Both the position numbers and the translations under genes were made by a program. From positions 124,001 to 188,000 of the forward strand of contig NZ_CAJZAG010000004.1 in assembly GCF_914271485.1 (NCBI RefSeq): 64,000 bases of DNA. The letters run 5' to 3'. Of this stretch, positions 17,329-26,361 are shown one piece after another (position 1 is the stretch's first letter; each line of letters opens with the position of its first letter). The notes beneath the pieces were generated by a model that saw nothing but the letters and a program-made list of their open reading frames with translations, was not told the DNA's origin and ran no database searches. Origin of the DNA: Cupriavidus pampae. GTDB lineage: Bacteria; Pseudomonadota; Gammaproteobacteria; Burkholderiales; Burkholderiaceae.

Positions 17329-17466
17329 CTATGCGCGTTGCGGCGGCGGTGGCGGTGTATCGCCCGGGGGCGGATCGCTGACCGGCTCCGGCGGGCCGGG
17401 GGGCGGGTCCAGTGGCGGTACCTCCGGCGGGGGCGTGATGATGTCGGGTTCGGGGGTGATATGCAA
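17329..17466 (-). CDS. Tiny Pro-rich protein between hybrid kinase and Ku
   Basis: A 45-residue frame with TTG start at 17466 and a GGAG exactly six bases upstream; the stop is TAG at 17329-17331, nine bases before the Ku start. The product begins MHITPEPDIITPPPEVPP and consists mainly of P, E, D and T with clusters PPPG and PPPPP, so it would be a rigid acidic polyproline peptide. GC content alone can produce Pro-rich frames, but the ribosome site, tight spacing on both sides and absence of internal stops support a real gene co-translated with Ku. No known function. Confidence 0.55.
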   Translation of the reverse strand: MHITPEPDIITPPPEVPPLDPPPGPPEPVSDPPPGDTPPPPPQRA

Positions 17467-17492
17467 ATCGGGCTCCTTACGAGAGATGCGGG

Positions 17493-19538
17493 TCACGCAT
17501 CGAGTTCATCGAGAAGGCGGGTGATGGCATCGAGGTCGGCCGGCTTGACCAGATGCAGGTCGAATCCGGCGGCGCGCGTGCGGCGGCGATCGTCAGGCTG
17601 ACCGAAACCGGTCAACGCGACAAGCCGCGCATGGCGCAGTTCGGGAATCTCGCGCAGGCGCCGCGCGGTTTCGAAGCCGTCCATCGCGGGCATGCCAAGG
17701 TCCAGCAACACCACGTCGGGTCGCACGGAGGCGGCCTGATCCACGGCGGTCTGGCCGTCCGACGCGGTGACCACGGTATGGCCCAGCGTCTGCAGCGTCA
17801 TCGTCATCGCTTCGAGGGCGTCGACGTTGTCATCGACGAGCATGATCGTGTGGGCGGTACCGGCCTGCATGCGCGGCTTGCTGGCCGATGGCTGCCAGTT
17901 CTGCCACGGTTCCACCGGCAATTCAACGATGAACGTGCTGCCCTGGCCCCGGCCCGGGCTTTCGGCCGAAACGCGACCGCCATGCAGCACCACGAGCTTC
18001 TGCACGAGCGTGAGTCCGATGCCGGGACCTTCGCGCGCGGCAAGGTTGTCGGGGTGGCCATCGTCGTCGGACAGCGCGTCCGGTGCAAGCTGGTCGTCGT
18101 GCTCGGCATGCGATGGCGCGTCGTGCCCATCCTGCGATTCGGCTGACGCAACATCGTGTACGGCCGGCGCCAGCGGGTCGAACAGCTGACGTTGCAGCAT
18201 CGCGGAGAGTCCCGCGCCGTTGTCGGCCACGCGCACCGCCACCTTGTCGCCGGTGGCGGAGCTGGCGACGGTCGCGGTGACGGACAGCGTGCCGCCCTCG
18301 GGTGTGTACTTGGCGGCGTTGTGCAGCAGATTCGCGAAAATCTGCGTCAGCCGCACCATGTCGCCACATACCGGGAGTGGCTGCTCGGGTAGCGACAGAC
18401 GCAGCGTATGGCGGCGCATATCGAGTAGCGGCCGCACGGTTTCCACGGCCGTGTTCAGCGCGCTGCGCAGTTCCACGAGGTCGCGCCGCAGCGTGATCTT
18501 GCCCTGGTTGAAGCGCGACACGTCGAGCAGATCGTCGACCAGGCGGGTGAGGTGACGCAGCTGACGGCCGATGATGTCGCGCGCGCGGAACATATCTTCG
18601 CGCGACGGCGCGCCGCGTTGCAGCAGGTCCACGGCACTGCGCATCGGCGCCAGCGGGTTGCGTAGTTCATGCGCGAGCATGGCGAGGAACTCGTCCTTGC
18701 GGCGTTCCTCGTTGTGCAGCGCGCGTTCGGCGCGATTGTGGCGCGTCACGTCCTGACAGATGCCGGCCACGCGCAGGCAGCGGCCATCGGCCCCGCGCAC
18801 GGGAAACGCGCGCATATGGACCTCGCGAATCTCGCCGGTCGGACGTTCGAGCTGGAACTCCGTGTCGAGCCGCCCATCGCGCAGCATGGTGTCCCATTCG
18901 GTACTCATGCGATCGCGCTCTTCGGGCACGACCCAATCCACCCAGCGCTTGGGTTCCTTCAGCACGGCCGTGGCCGGGCGGCCCCACAGCGCCTCGAAGG
19001 ACGGGCTGACGAACAGGAAGCGCCGCGCTGCGGGGTCGAAGACCCAGACCACATCGGCCAGTGCCTCGGCGAGTTGGCGGAACAGATCCTCGTTCTCGTG
19101 CAGGGCCTGCGAGGTGCGGCTGTAAGCGTCCTCGGCGCCGCGCATGCGCAGCAGCGCGTGGATGCTCGAGACCAGTTCCTCCGGTTCCACAGGTTCGACG
19201 AGGAAGCTGTCGGCGCCGCCATTGAGTGCCTGAGCCCGGCGGTGGGAATCTGTCATGCCGGGCGAGGTCAGCAGGACGAGCGTGCGCGCGGTCTGCGGAT
19301 CGGCCTTGATCAGCCGGCACACCTCCAACCCATCGATATCGGGCAGACGCGTGCCAAGCAGCACGAGTTCGGGCGAATGCTGGCGCACCAGTGACAGCGC
19401 GGCTTGTCCCGTGGAAGCCTCGAGCACCGTAAAGTCGGCACGATGAAGGATCCGGCTTTTGACGTAGCGTGGCCCTTCACGGTCCTCGACATGGAGGATC
19501 AGCGGGCGGCGGGCGGGAGGATTCAAGGGCGCGTTCAT
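17493..19538 (-). CDS. Hybrid histidine kinase: REC(degenerate)-PAS-HisKA-HATPase-REC
   Basis: A 681-residue soluble kinase. The N-terminal receiver-like domain (about 12-125) has Gly instead of the phospho-acceptor Asp (ELVLLGTRLPDIDG), so it cannot be phosphorylated there. A PAS domain follows (about 150-265), then HisKA with FLAMLAHELRNPLAPM near 290. The HATPase has N box FANLLHNAAKYTPEGG and G1 VADNGAGL, but an Asp/His/Ala-rich insert of about 35 residues (about 463-499) lies before the G2 motif GPGIGLTLVQK. The C-terminal receiver is intact (DVVLLDLGMPAMDG). There is no transmembrane segment. It sits between LigD and Ku on the same strand, so a role in controlling end joining is conceivable. 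Confidence 0.88.
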   Translation of the reverse strand: MNAPLNPPARRPLILHVEDREGPRYVKSRILHRADFTVLEASTGQAALSLVRQHSPELVLLGTRLPDIDGLEVCRLIKADPQTARTLVLLTSPGMTDSHRRAQALNGGADSFLVEPVEPEELVSSIHALLRMRGAEDAYSRTSQALHENEDLFRQLAEALADVVWVFDPAARRFLFVSPSFEALWGRPATAVLKEPKRWVDWVVPEERDRMSTEWDTMLRDGRLDTEFQLERPTGEIREVHMRAFPVRGADGRCLRVAGICQDVTRHNRAERALHNEERRKDEFLAMLAHELRNPLAPMRSAVDLLQRGAPSREDMFRARDIIGRQLRHLTRLVDDLLDVSRFNQGKITLRRDLVELRSALNTAVETVRPLLDMRRHTLRLSLPEQPLPVCGDMVRLTQIFANLLHNAAKYTPEGGTLSVTATVASSATGDKVAVRVADNGAGLSAMLQRQLFDPLAPAVHDVASAESQDGHDAPSHAEHDDQLAPDALSDDDGHPDNLAAREGPGIGLTLVQKLVVLHGGRVSAESPGRGQGSTFIVELPVEPWQNWQPSASKPRMQAGTAHTIMLVDDNVDALEAMTMTLQTLGHTVVTASDGQTAVDQAASVRPDVVLLDLGMPAMDGFETARRLREIPELRHARLVALTGFGQPDDRRRTRAAGFDLHLVKPADLDAITRLLDELDA

Positions 19539-19980
19539 GGCAGGCAGGCGGCATGGAACACCGCGGTGGCTTGAGCAACGATCGGGAATCGGCGAGCAGT
19601 GTTCAGATTGGTAAAAGTCACGTCAAAGGCATTCGGCAAAGCCGTGGACCGAGCTGGTGCGCACAAAGCACCGCTCGGGTCGGTCGAAATTGTAAAAATT
19701 ACCCGCATGGTGCACCGTTACTTTGTAATTTTTGGGACGCTGCCATGCGACATCGCGCGCGCCTGTGCGTCGGCTGCCAATGCGCTGACCTGGCGGATAA
19801 GCGCGCTGGCGAAGGGGCAGATCGATGGATGTCTCATGGCGTCGCCTCGTTGCGTGGACGGAAACGAATGTACGTTTTCCGACCGGAGTGGCAAGAAGCG
19901 TGCCGCGCACGGCAGACCGGCTGACAGACGAACGCCGACAACGTTACAAGCGCGTGTAAAAAGATCGCGATAGCCGGTGT
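19539..19980. other. 442-base intergenic region between LigD and the hybrid kinase
   Basis: No convincing gene was found; the open frames here lack coding character and ribosome sites. The region is locally AT-richer. Near its middle AAAAATTAC (19694-19702) and GTAATTTTT (19725-19733) form an inverted repeat with a 22-base spacer. It probably holds the promoter of the hybrid kinase-Ku unit and the trailer of ligD. No clear sigma-54 sequence was seen here. Confidence 0.5.
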
Positions 19981-22536
19981 TCAGACCTCAGCCAGCAGCT
20001 TGCGGGCGCGTGTGAGGGTCTGGCGGACCTTATCGTGGCCGGCCCATGGATCATGGGCTGCGAGCGCCTCGAGCCGCTCGGCGACATTGGCGATGGTCCA
20101 TTGTGCGGACGAGGTGAGATCGTCGAGTTCTTCCCACGCCACGGGAATCGAGACGCCGAGGCCCGGCCGCGCGCGTGCGGAAAACGCGGCCGCGGTGGTA
20201 GCACCGACACCGTTACGCAGGTAATCGATGAAAATCTTGCCAATGCGATTCTTCGGGCCGCTCTTGACGACAAAGCGGTCGGGGATCGTGGTGGCCATAT
20301 GCCGGACCACGTCCTGCGCAAAGTCGCGGACCTCGTCCCAGCCCGCGCGCGCCGCGATCGGCACCACCACATGGAGGCCCTTGCCGCCGCTGGTCTTCAG
20401 CCAGCTCTGCAGGCCCAGTGCGTCCAGCAACGTTCTGGTCAGGCGCGCGGCCTCCTGAATCTGCGGCCATGCGACGCCTTCACCGGGGTCGATATCGAAC
20501 ACGATGCGATCGGGCTTGTCGATTTTGGCGGCGCGCGCGTTCCAGGTATGGAACTCCACCACGTTCAGTTGTGCCACGGCAACGATGGCCGCTTCCGAGG
20601 CGATTTCGAGCAGCGGCGGGTGCCCGGGCCACAGCTTGGGGTCGAGCGCGTTGACGCCGTCGATGTTGAGTGTGTCGCCATGGCGCTGGAAGAACTGCTG
20701 GCCGTCGATGCCGGAGGGCGCGCGCACCAGTGCAATGGGGCGGCCTTTGAGGAATGGCAGCATCAGGCCCGCCGCGCTCGCGTAGTAGCGCACGAGGTCG
20801 CCCTTGGTGAGCCCGGTCGAGGCATCGATCACGCGGTCGGCATGGCTGATGGTGATCTTGCCGAGCGTGGTGGGGGCCTTCCTGGTTGCGGTCTTTCTGG
20901 TTGGCGTACTTTTCTTGGCTGCCACGGGTTTCTCCGCCGCTGGTTTCTCTACCACTGGCTTCTCTACCGATACCGCGCGCGCGGGTTTGTCGCTGCGCAG
21001 CCCGTGGAACACCGAATGCCGCACGCGGCCCTCGTTGGTCCACGCACCGAACGACACCTCCGCGACCAGCTTGGGCTTGACCCAATGCCCCTTGATGCCG
21101 CGCGGCAGCTCCGCGAACGGCGCGCTGTCCATCACGAGCGGATCGAGCTGCTTGCGCAGGCTGTCGAGCATCGCCGTATCGAACCCGGTGCCGACATTGC
21201 CCGCATAGCGCAGCTTGCCCTGCGCGTCGTGCACACCGAGCAGCAGCGAGCCAAGCCCGCTGCGGCTACCCTTGGGATCGGTAAAGCCGCCGATCACGAA
21301 CTCCTGCCGCAGCGTGCATTTGAGCTTGATCCAGGTATTCGCGCGCGTGCTCACATAGGGCGCATCGACGCGCTTGCCGATCACGCCTTCGAGCTTCATG
21401 CGGCAGGCCGCCTCGAGCATCTCCTGTGGTTCGGTCTCGAAGCTCTCGCTGAAGCGCAGCCGCGATGTGGATTTTTCCGCCATCAGTTGTCGCAACACCG
21501 CGCGCCGCTCGATCAGCGGCATCGCGCGCAAATCTCGTCCTGCGTAATACGGCAGGTCGAACACGTAATACTGGATCGCATCGACGTGCGCGGTTTCGAA
21601 CGCGTTCTGCAGCGACTGGAAGTCGGTGACACCGTTGGCATCGACCATCACGATCTCGCCGTCGAGCCAGCCATCGGGTAGCCCAAGCGCGCGCACTTCG
21701 GCCGCAAGCGAACGCAGCTTGCTGGTCCAGTCGTTGCCGTTGCGCGTGAACAGGCGCACGTCATCGCCGTCGATGCGCGCGAGGATGCGATAGCCGTCGA
21801 ACTTAACCTCGTACTGCCATTCGCCCTGCGCGGGCGGGGCGTCCACCAGCGTGGCCAGCTGCGGGGCCAGCGTCAATGGCAGGGCCGCTTTCTTTCCCGC
21901 TGCTTTGGGCGACTTGACCCGTGATTTGGCAGGGGCCTTCGCGCTGCCGGCCAGCACACTGTCCGGCAGCGCTTCCACCACGTCGAAGTCCGATGCGGGA
22001 CGCGCCAGTTCATCGCGCTCCTTGATCAGCAGCCACGCGTCCTGATCGCGCTGCCGCTTGCCGCCCATGCGCACGAGCGTCCAGTGCCCCTGCAGCTTCT
22101 CGCCGCGCAGTTCGAACTTGAGCTTGCCGTCGCGATAGCCCTGCTCGGGGTCGGTATCGGGAATCCATACGCCACGATCCCACACGATCACGGTACCGGC
22201 GCCGTAATGGCCAGCCGGAATCACGCCCTCGAAGCCTGCATAGTCGAGCGGATGGTCCTCGACGTGCACGGCCATGCGTTTGTCGGCGGGATCGTAGCTC
22301 GGGCCCTTCGGAATGGCCCAGCTCTTGAGCGTGCCATCGAGTTCGAGCCGGAAATCGTAGTGCAGGCGTCGCGCCGCGTGTTTCTGAATGACAAACGAAA
22401 GCGCCTTGGCGGCACGCTTGCCTTTGGCGCGAGCGGTCCGTCCCGACGGTTCAGGCGTGGCGCTGAAGTCGCGCATGGTCTGGTACTTGCCGAGTGGCGA
22501 GGGTGTCTGCGTGGCGCTGGAAGACGTTCTGGCCAT
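19981..22536 (-). CDS. ligD: ATP-dependent DNA ligase LigD (PE-LIG-POL)
   Basis: An 851-residue multifunctional end-joining enzyme. An N-terminal 3'-phosphoesterase domain (about 20-190) contains FVIQKHAARRLHYDFRLEL. It is followed by the ligase domain (about 225-530) with the lysine-nucleotidyl motif YEVKFDGYR near 241, then a Lys/Pro/Ala linker with repeated VEKP units. The archaeo-eukaryotic primase-type polymerase (about 575-845) has the metal-binding Asp pair in VFDIDPGEGV. This order (PE, LIG, POL) is that of Pseudomonas/Burkholderia LigD. The ATG at 22536 follows GAGGG; an in-frame extension further upstream is unlikely. It works with Ku, encoded 2.6 kb downstream on the same strand. 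Confidence 0.95.
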   Translation of the reverse strand: MARTSSSATQTPSPLGKYQTMRDFSATPEPSGRTARAKGKRAAKALSFVIQKHAARRLHYDFRLELDGTLKSWAIPKGPSYDPADKRMAVHVEDHPLDYAGFEGVIPAGHYGAGTVIVWDRGVWIPDTDPEQGYRDGKLKFELRGEKLQGHWTLVRMGGKRQRDQDAWLLIKERDELARPASDFDVVEALPDSVLAGSAKAPAKSRVKSPKAAGKKAALPLTLAPQLATLVDAPPAQGEWQYEVKFDGYRILARIDGDDVRLFTRNGNDWTSKLRSLAAEVRALGLPDGWLDGEIVMVDANGVTDFQSLQNAFETAHVDAIQYYVFDLPYYAGRDLRAMPLIERRAVLRQLMAEKSTSRLRFSESFETEPQEMLEAACRMKLEGVIGKRVDAPYVSTRANTWIKLKCTLRQEFVIGGFTDPKGSRSGLGSLLLGVHDAQGKLRYAGNVGTGFDTAMLDSLRKQLDPLVMDSAPFAELPRGIKGHWVKPKLVAEVSFGAWTNEGRVRHSVFHGLRSDKPARAVSVEKPVVEKPAAEKPVAAKKSTPTRKTATRKAPTTLGKITISHADRVIDASTGLTKGDLVRYYASAAGLMLPFLKGRPIALVRAPSGIDGQQFFQRHGDTLNIDGVNALDPKLWPGHPPLLEIASEAAIVAVAQLNVVEFHTWNARAAKIDKPDRIVFDIDPGEGVAWPQIQEAARLTRTLLDALGLQSWLKTSGGKGLHVVVPIAARAGWDEVRDFAQDVVRHMATTIPDRFVVKSGPKNRIGKIFIDYLRNGVGATTAAAFSARARPGLGVSIPVAWEELDDLTSSAQWTIANVAERLEALAAHDPWAGHDKVRQTLTRARKLLAEV

Positions 22537-22752
22537 GATGGGTTCCCTCGTTGGCGGTGTATGACTTAGCTTATGCAGCAATCGACGCCCATGAAATAAG
22601 CGACCGTCCTACATTTTTCTCGCGTGGCGGACGCGCTTTGTAATTTCTAAACTACCGCTTGGGGGTGGGATGGGCACAATTTCCACGTTGCGCGGCGGGA
22701 ACGGGAATTGCGACACCGGATTGATTCGTCACCCTCTGGAGGACGCAACACA

Positions 22753-23766
22753 ATGGAATCCACAAAGAAGGTCGAACTCAAGAAGCTTGGTTCCCAGGTG
22801 ATTGTGATCACGGGCGCCAGCAGCGGCGTGGGATTGATTACCGCGCGCAAGGCGGCCGCGCGTGGCGCGCGTCTCGTGCTGGTCGCACGCAGCGAGGAAG
22901 CGCTGCATCAACTGGCAGAAGAGTTACGCGAGCATGGCACCGAAGTCATTACCGTGAAGGCCGATGTTGGCAATCAGGAGGATGTCGCGCGCGTGGCGCA
23001 TACCGCGATCGAGCGCTTCGGTCATTTCGATACCTGGATCAACAATGCCGGCGTGACGATCTTCGGCCGTCATGGCGACGTGCCGCTCGAAGATCAGCGA
23101 CGTCTGTTCGACACCAACTACTGGGGTGTGGTGCACGGCTCGCTGGTGGCGGCGGCGCATTTGCGGGAAAGGGGTGGCGCGATCATCAATATCGGTAGCG
23201 AGGCCGCCGATGGGCCGATGCCGCTGCAGAGCGCCTATACGGCGTCGCAGCATGCCATCAAGGGCTTCACCGATACGCTGCGGCTCGAACTCGAACAGGA
23301 GAAGGCGCCGATCTCGGTCACGCTGATCAAGCCGGCGGGCCTCGAGACGCCGATGGTGACGCACGCCAAGAACTTCCTCCACTTCGAGCCGAAGCAGGCG
23401 CCGCCGCTTTACGATCCCGCGCTGGCGGCCGATGCGATCCTGTTTGCGGCCGAGCATCCACGCCGGGACCTGTTCGTCGGCGGCGCAGCCAAGGCGTTCT
23501 CGGCGGCCGCTTATCACGCCCCGCATGCGTTCGATCGCTTTATGCAGCGCTTTATGAGCCGTGCGCAGCAGACCAGCATGCCGGCGGGACCGCGCGAGGA
23601 CAACGCGCTGTATGACGGTGGCAACAGCCTGATCGAACGCACCGGTCACCGGCGCGCGCTGCGCTCGTGTCCCTATACGTCTTCGGCGAAGCATCCGGTG
23701 TTGACGACGATGCTGGTGGTGGGTGCCTCCGCCGCGATTACTGCGCTATTACGCAATCGACGTTGA
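22753..23766 (+). CDS. SDR-family oxidoreductase with altered active site
   Basis: A 337-residue short-chain dehydrogenase with nucleotide motif ITGASSGVGLITARKAA near residue 20 and NNAG in WINNAGVTIFG. The catalytic region reads SAYTASQHAIKG near residue 162: the Tyr is present, but the Lys four residues later is Gln. An extra C-terminal part of about 90 residues ends in a hydrophobic stretch (VLTTMLVVGASAAITALL), possibly a membrane anchor. The Gln weakens the case for normal SDR catalysis, though the following HAIKG Lys might compensate. The ATG at 22753 has GGAGG ten bases upstream. It is divergent from LigD and convergent with treY. Confidence 0.82.
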   Translation: MESTKKVELKKLGSQVIVITGASSGVGLITARKAAARGARLVLVARSEEALHQLAEELREHGTEVITVKADVGNQEDVARVAHTAIERFGHFDTWINNAGVTIFGRHGDVPLEDQRRLFDTNYWGVVHGSLVAAAHLRERGGAIINIGSEAADGPMPLQSAYTASQHAIKGFTDTLRLELEQEKAPISVTLIKPAGLETPMVTHAKNFLHFEPKQAPPLYDPALAADAILFAAEHPRRDLFVGGAAKAFSAAAYHAPHAFDRFMQRFMSRAQQTSMPAGPREDNALYDGGNSLIERTGHRRALRSCPYTSSAKHPVLTTMLVVGASAAITALLRNRR

Positions 23767-26361
23767 TCAACCACCGCGCGCGAGCAGGGCCACTGGTAAC
23801 TGCTGCAGGACATCCTTCAGTCGCAGATGTCCCGCATGCACGGCGATGGTCCGGCCCGTGAGCACATCGACCCAGGCGCCACCATCGCGCGCGCGGACCG
23901 CGGTATCGCCCCAGCATTGCGCGGGAATGCGCGGCAGCTCCGGCTCGACATGGCGCGCGGCATGCCGCGTGACGATCGTGATGGTTTCCAGCTCGCCGCA
24001 CTGGCGCGCGAAGGCGAGTGCGTGCGAGGCCAGATCGCCGGTGGTCGCCAGCGCATGACACGACCCTGCCGTGAATAATACTTCGTGCTCGCGGCGAAAC
24101 TGCAATACCGCGCGAATCAATTGCTGCTTGATGCGGCCGTCGCGCCAGTGGCGTAACCAGTGCGCCCATCCGGCGGTGCATTCGCATTGCGCGCGCAGTC
24201 GCTCGTAATCGGGCGCGCGACGATTGTCGGGATCGACCAGGCTGAAGTCCCAGCCTTCATTGCCCTGATAGCGGTCGGGCACACCCGGCGCGGTCAGTTG
24301 CAGCAGCGTCTGTGCGAGGCTGTTCAACGCGGCCGCGGGGCCGAGGCGATGGGCGAATTGCCCGATGCGCTCCAGCACGCCATCGGCGCCGGCCTCGCCC
24401 AGTGCCGCGACAAAGACCTCGCAGGCGGTTTCGTATTCCTCGTTGGGATGGGTCCAGCTGCCATGGCGTTTGGCTTCGCGAATCGACTTGGTCTGCCATG
24501 CCAGCACGCGCGCGATGAAGTCCTTCTGCGCGGGCTCGGTCTGCAGCGCGCGCGGATCCGCCGGCCACGCACCGAGCAGGGTCTGGTACAGCATCAGGCG
24601 ATCGACGCCATCGGGGCCATGGGGCGAAGCCGTCAGCACCGGTGCGAGACGCGCCTCCCAATCGTGGACCGCATCGCGCCATTCGTCCGCCAGTTCACTG
24701 AGTACCGCCAGCCGCATACGCGCGTCTTCGCCGCGCTTGTGATCGTGGGTTGCCGTCGCCAGCATCGCCTGCGGAGGCCGCGCGACCAGTCGCGCGTGGA
24801 ACTGCGCGGGGGTGAGCGCGAGGATGGTGGGGTCGCTGCCCACCTCGTTGCGCGACAGCAATCGACCGTAGCGATAGAAGGCGGTGTCCTCCCCGCCCTT
24901 GGCTGCGAGTGCGGGCATGACCTGCTGCAATTTCGTGCGCAGGTCGCCAGCGGGCGTGCCGATCGGGGAGGTGTTGCGCAGGGCCGCGACGATAAAGTCG
25001 AGAGCGACCTGCTCGTCGGGCGCCAGCGTTGCGTGGGCGCGGGCGGTGGCGGCCGCGACGAGGGCGTCATCGGTTGCGCTGTCTCCCAACCGTTCTCCGG
25101 CCACGTAATACGTCCGGTACACCGGGATCTGCAACAGCAACGCCGTTAGCGCATGCCGCAGCGCGGCCAGCGTGATGTCGCGCTGCACGGGCGTGGCGCG
25201 CACCTGCGCGTAGAGCCGCGCGCACGCGCCGCCAAACTCGGTCATCAGGTGGTGCGACAGAATACGCTCGCGCGCTACGGTGACATAGGCGGGATAGTCG
25301 CGCCGGTCGCCGCTCATGTCATGCCACAACGCGTCGAGCGTACGTGCGCCTTGCGCGTCGTGCAACACCGCCGCCACGTCGTTCATAAAGTCGTAGCCGG
25401 TGGTGCCATCGGTCTGCCAGTCCGCCGGCAGCGGTTCGTCCTCGGCGAGGATCTTCTCGATCACGATCCACGGATGCTCGCGCGCCTTATCGCCGGGGCG
25501 GCCCGGGCGCAGCGCATCGAGGCGCTCGCGCAACTGGCGGCAATAGCCGGCCGGATCGGCGAGGCCGTCGACGTGGTCGACGCGCACGCCATCGATCCAG
25601 CCTTCACGGTAGAGCCGAAACACCAGCGCATGCGTGTCCTCGAACACCTCCGCGCGCTCCTGACGCACGCCGACCAGTTCGCTGATCTCGAAGAAGCGGC
25701 GCCAGTTCAGTTCGGCGGCGGCGGTGCGCCACCACGCCAGCCGATAGTGCTGACGTTCGAGCAACGCATGCCAGGCTTCGGCATTGCCGGGCGCTGCCGC
25801 GGGCATCGATGCGGGCGACGCGGCGAGCGGCAGCACATGATCGCCGTAGCGCAAGACATGCCGCTCGTCCGCATCGCGTTCGAGCGAAAGGGCGCCCGAA
25901 GCCAGCGTTTCCCAGTAGCGCTCGCCGAGAATCGGCACCAGTACCTTGCCCGCGAGCGCGGGATCGCGCGAATCCCAATCGATATCGAAGTAGTCGGCGT
26001 AGCGGCTGTCGCGGCCGTGCGCCAGCACATCGCGCCACCAGTAGTTATGCGTCGCGCTCGCCGCCATATGGTTCGGCACGATATCGAGCACGATGCCAAG
26101 GCCGGCAGCCCGCGCGGTGCGGCACAGCGCGTAAAAGCCATCCTCGCCGCCGAGTTCGGGGCTGATGCGCGTGCAGTCGGTCACGTCATAGCCGTGTGTC
26201 GAGCCGGGCCGTGCACACGTGATCGGCGACAGGTAGAGATGGCTGATGCCAAGCGCCGCATGGTAGGGCACCAACGCCGCGGCATCGGCAAACGTGAAGG
26301 CCGCATGCATCTGCATGCGCGCCGTGGCGCGCGGCACGCCGGCAACATCGAGATCGGTCAT
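23767..26361 (-). CDS. treY: Malto-oligosyltrehalose synthase
   Basis: An 864-residue GH13 enzyme that converts the reducing end of maltodextrin into an alpha-1,1-linked trehalosyl end. The first barrel blocks are LGISHLYLSPITCARPGSTHGYDV and IVLDIVPNHMA. The catalytic residues are Asp in GVRVDHVDGLADP (about 260), Glu in IVIEKILAEDE (about 300) and Asp in ATHDHKRGEDARMR (about 535). Its ATG overlaps the treZ stop (ATGA), so translation is coupled. With TreZ it releases trehalose from glycogen-type glucan made by the neighbouring gene products. Its C-terminus meets the convergent SDR gene at adjacent bases. Confidence 0.94.
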   Translation of the reverse strand: MTDLDVAGVPRATARMQMHAAFTFADAAALVPYHAALGISHLYLSPITCARPGSTHGYDVTDCTRISPELGGEDGFYALCRTARAAGLGIVLDIVPNHMAASATHNYWWRDVLAHGRDSRYADYFDIDWDSRDPALAGKVLVPILGERYWETLASGALSLERDADERHVLRYGDHVLPLAASPASMPAAAPGNAEAWHALLERQHYRLAWWRTAAAELNWRRFFEISELVGVRQERAEVFEDTHALVFRLYREGWIDGVRVDHVDGLADPAGYCRQLRERLDALRPGRPGDKAREHPWIVIEKILAEDEPLPADWQTDGTTGYDFMNDVAAVLHDAQGARTLDALWHDMSGDRRDYPAYVTVARERILSHHLMTEFGGACARLYAQVRATPVQRDITLAALRHALTALLLQIPVYRTYYVAGERLGDSATDDALVAAATARAHATLAPDEQVALDFIVAALRNTSPIGTPAGDLRTKLQQVMPALAAKGGEDTAFYRYGRLLSRNEVGSDPTILALTPAQFHARLVARPPQAMLATATHDHKRGEDARMRLAVLSELADEWRDAVHDWEARLAPVLTASPHGPDGVDRLMLYQTLLGAWPADPRALQTEPAQKDFIARVLAWQTKSIREAKRHGSWTHPNEEYETACEVFVAALGEAGADGVLERIGQFAHRLGPAAALNSLAQTLLQLTAPGVPDRYQGNEGWDFSLVDPDNRRAPDYERLRAQCECTAGWAHWLRHWRDGRIKQQLIRAVLQFRREHEVLFTAGSCHALATTGDLASHALAFARQCGELETITIVTRHAARHVEPELPRIPAQCWGDTAVRARDGGAWVDVLTGRTIAVHAGHLRLKDVLQQLPVALLARGG

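Noticed and set aside
19623..19910. 95-codon minus-strand frame in the LigD-kinase gap
   Set aside because: No ribosome site, mixed composition and overlap with other equally weak frames; not supportable as a gene.
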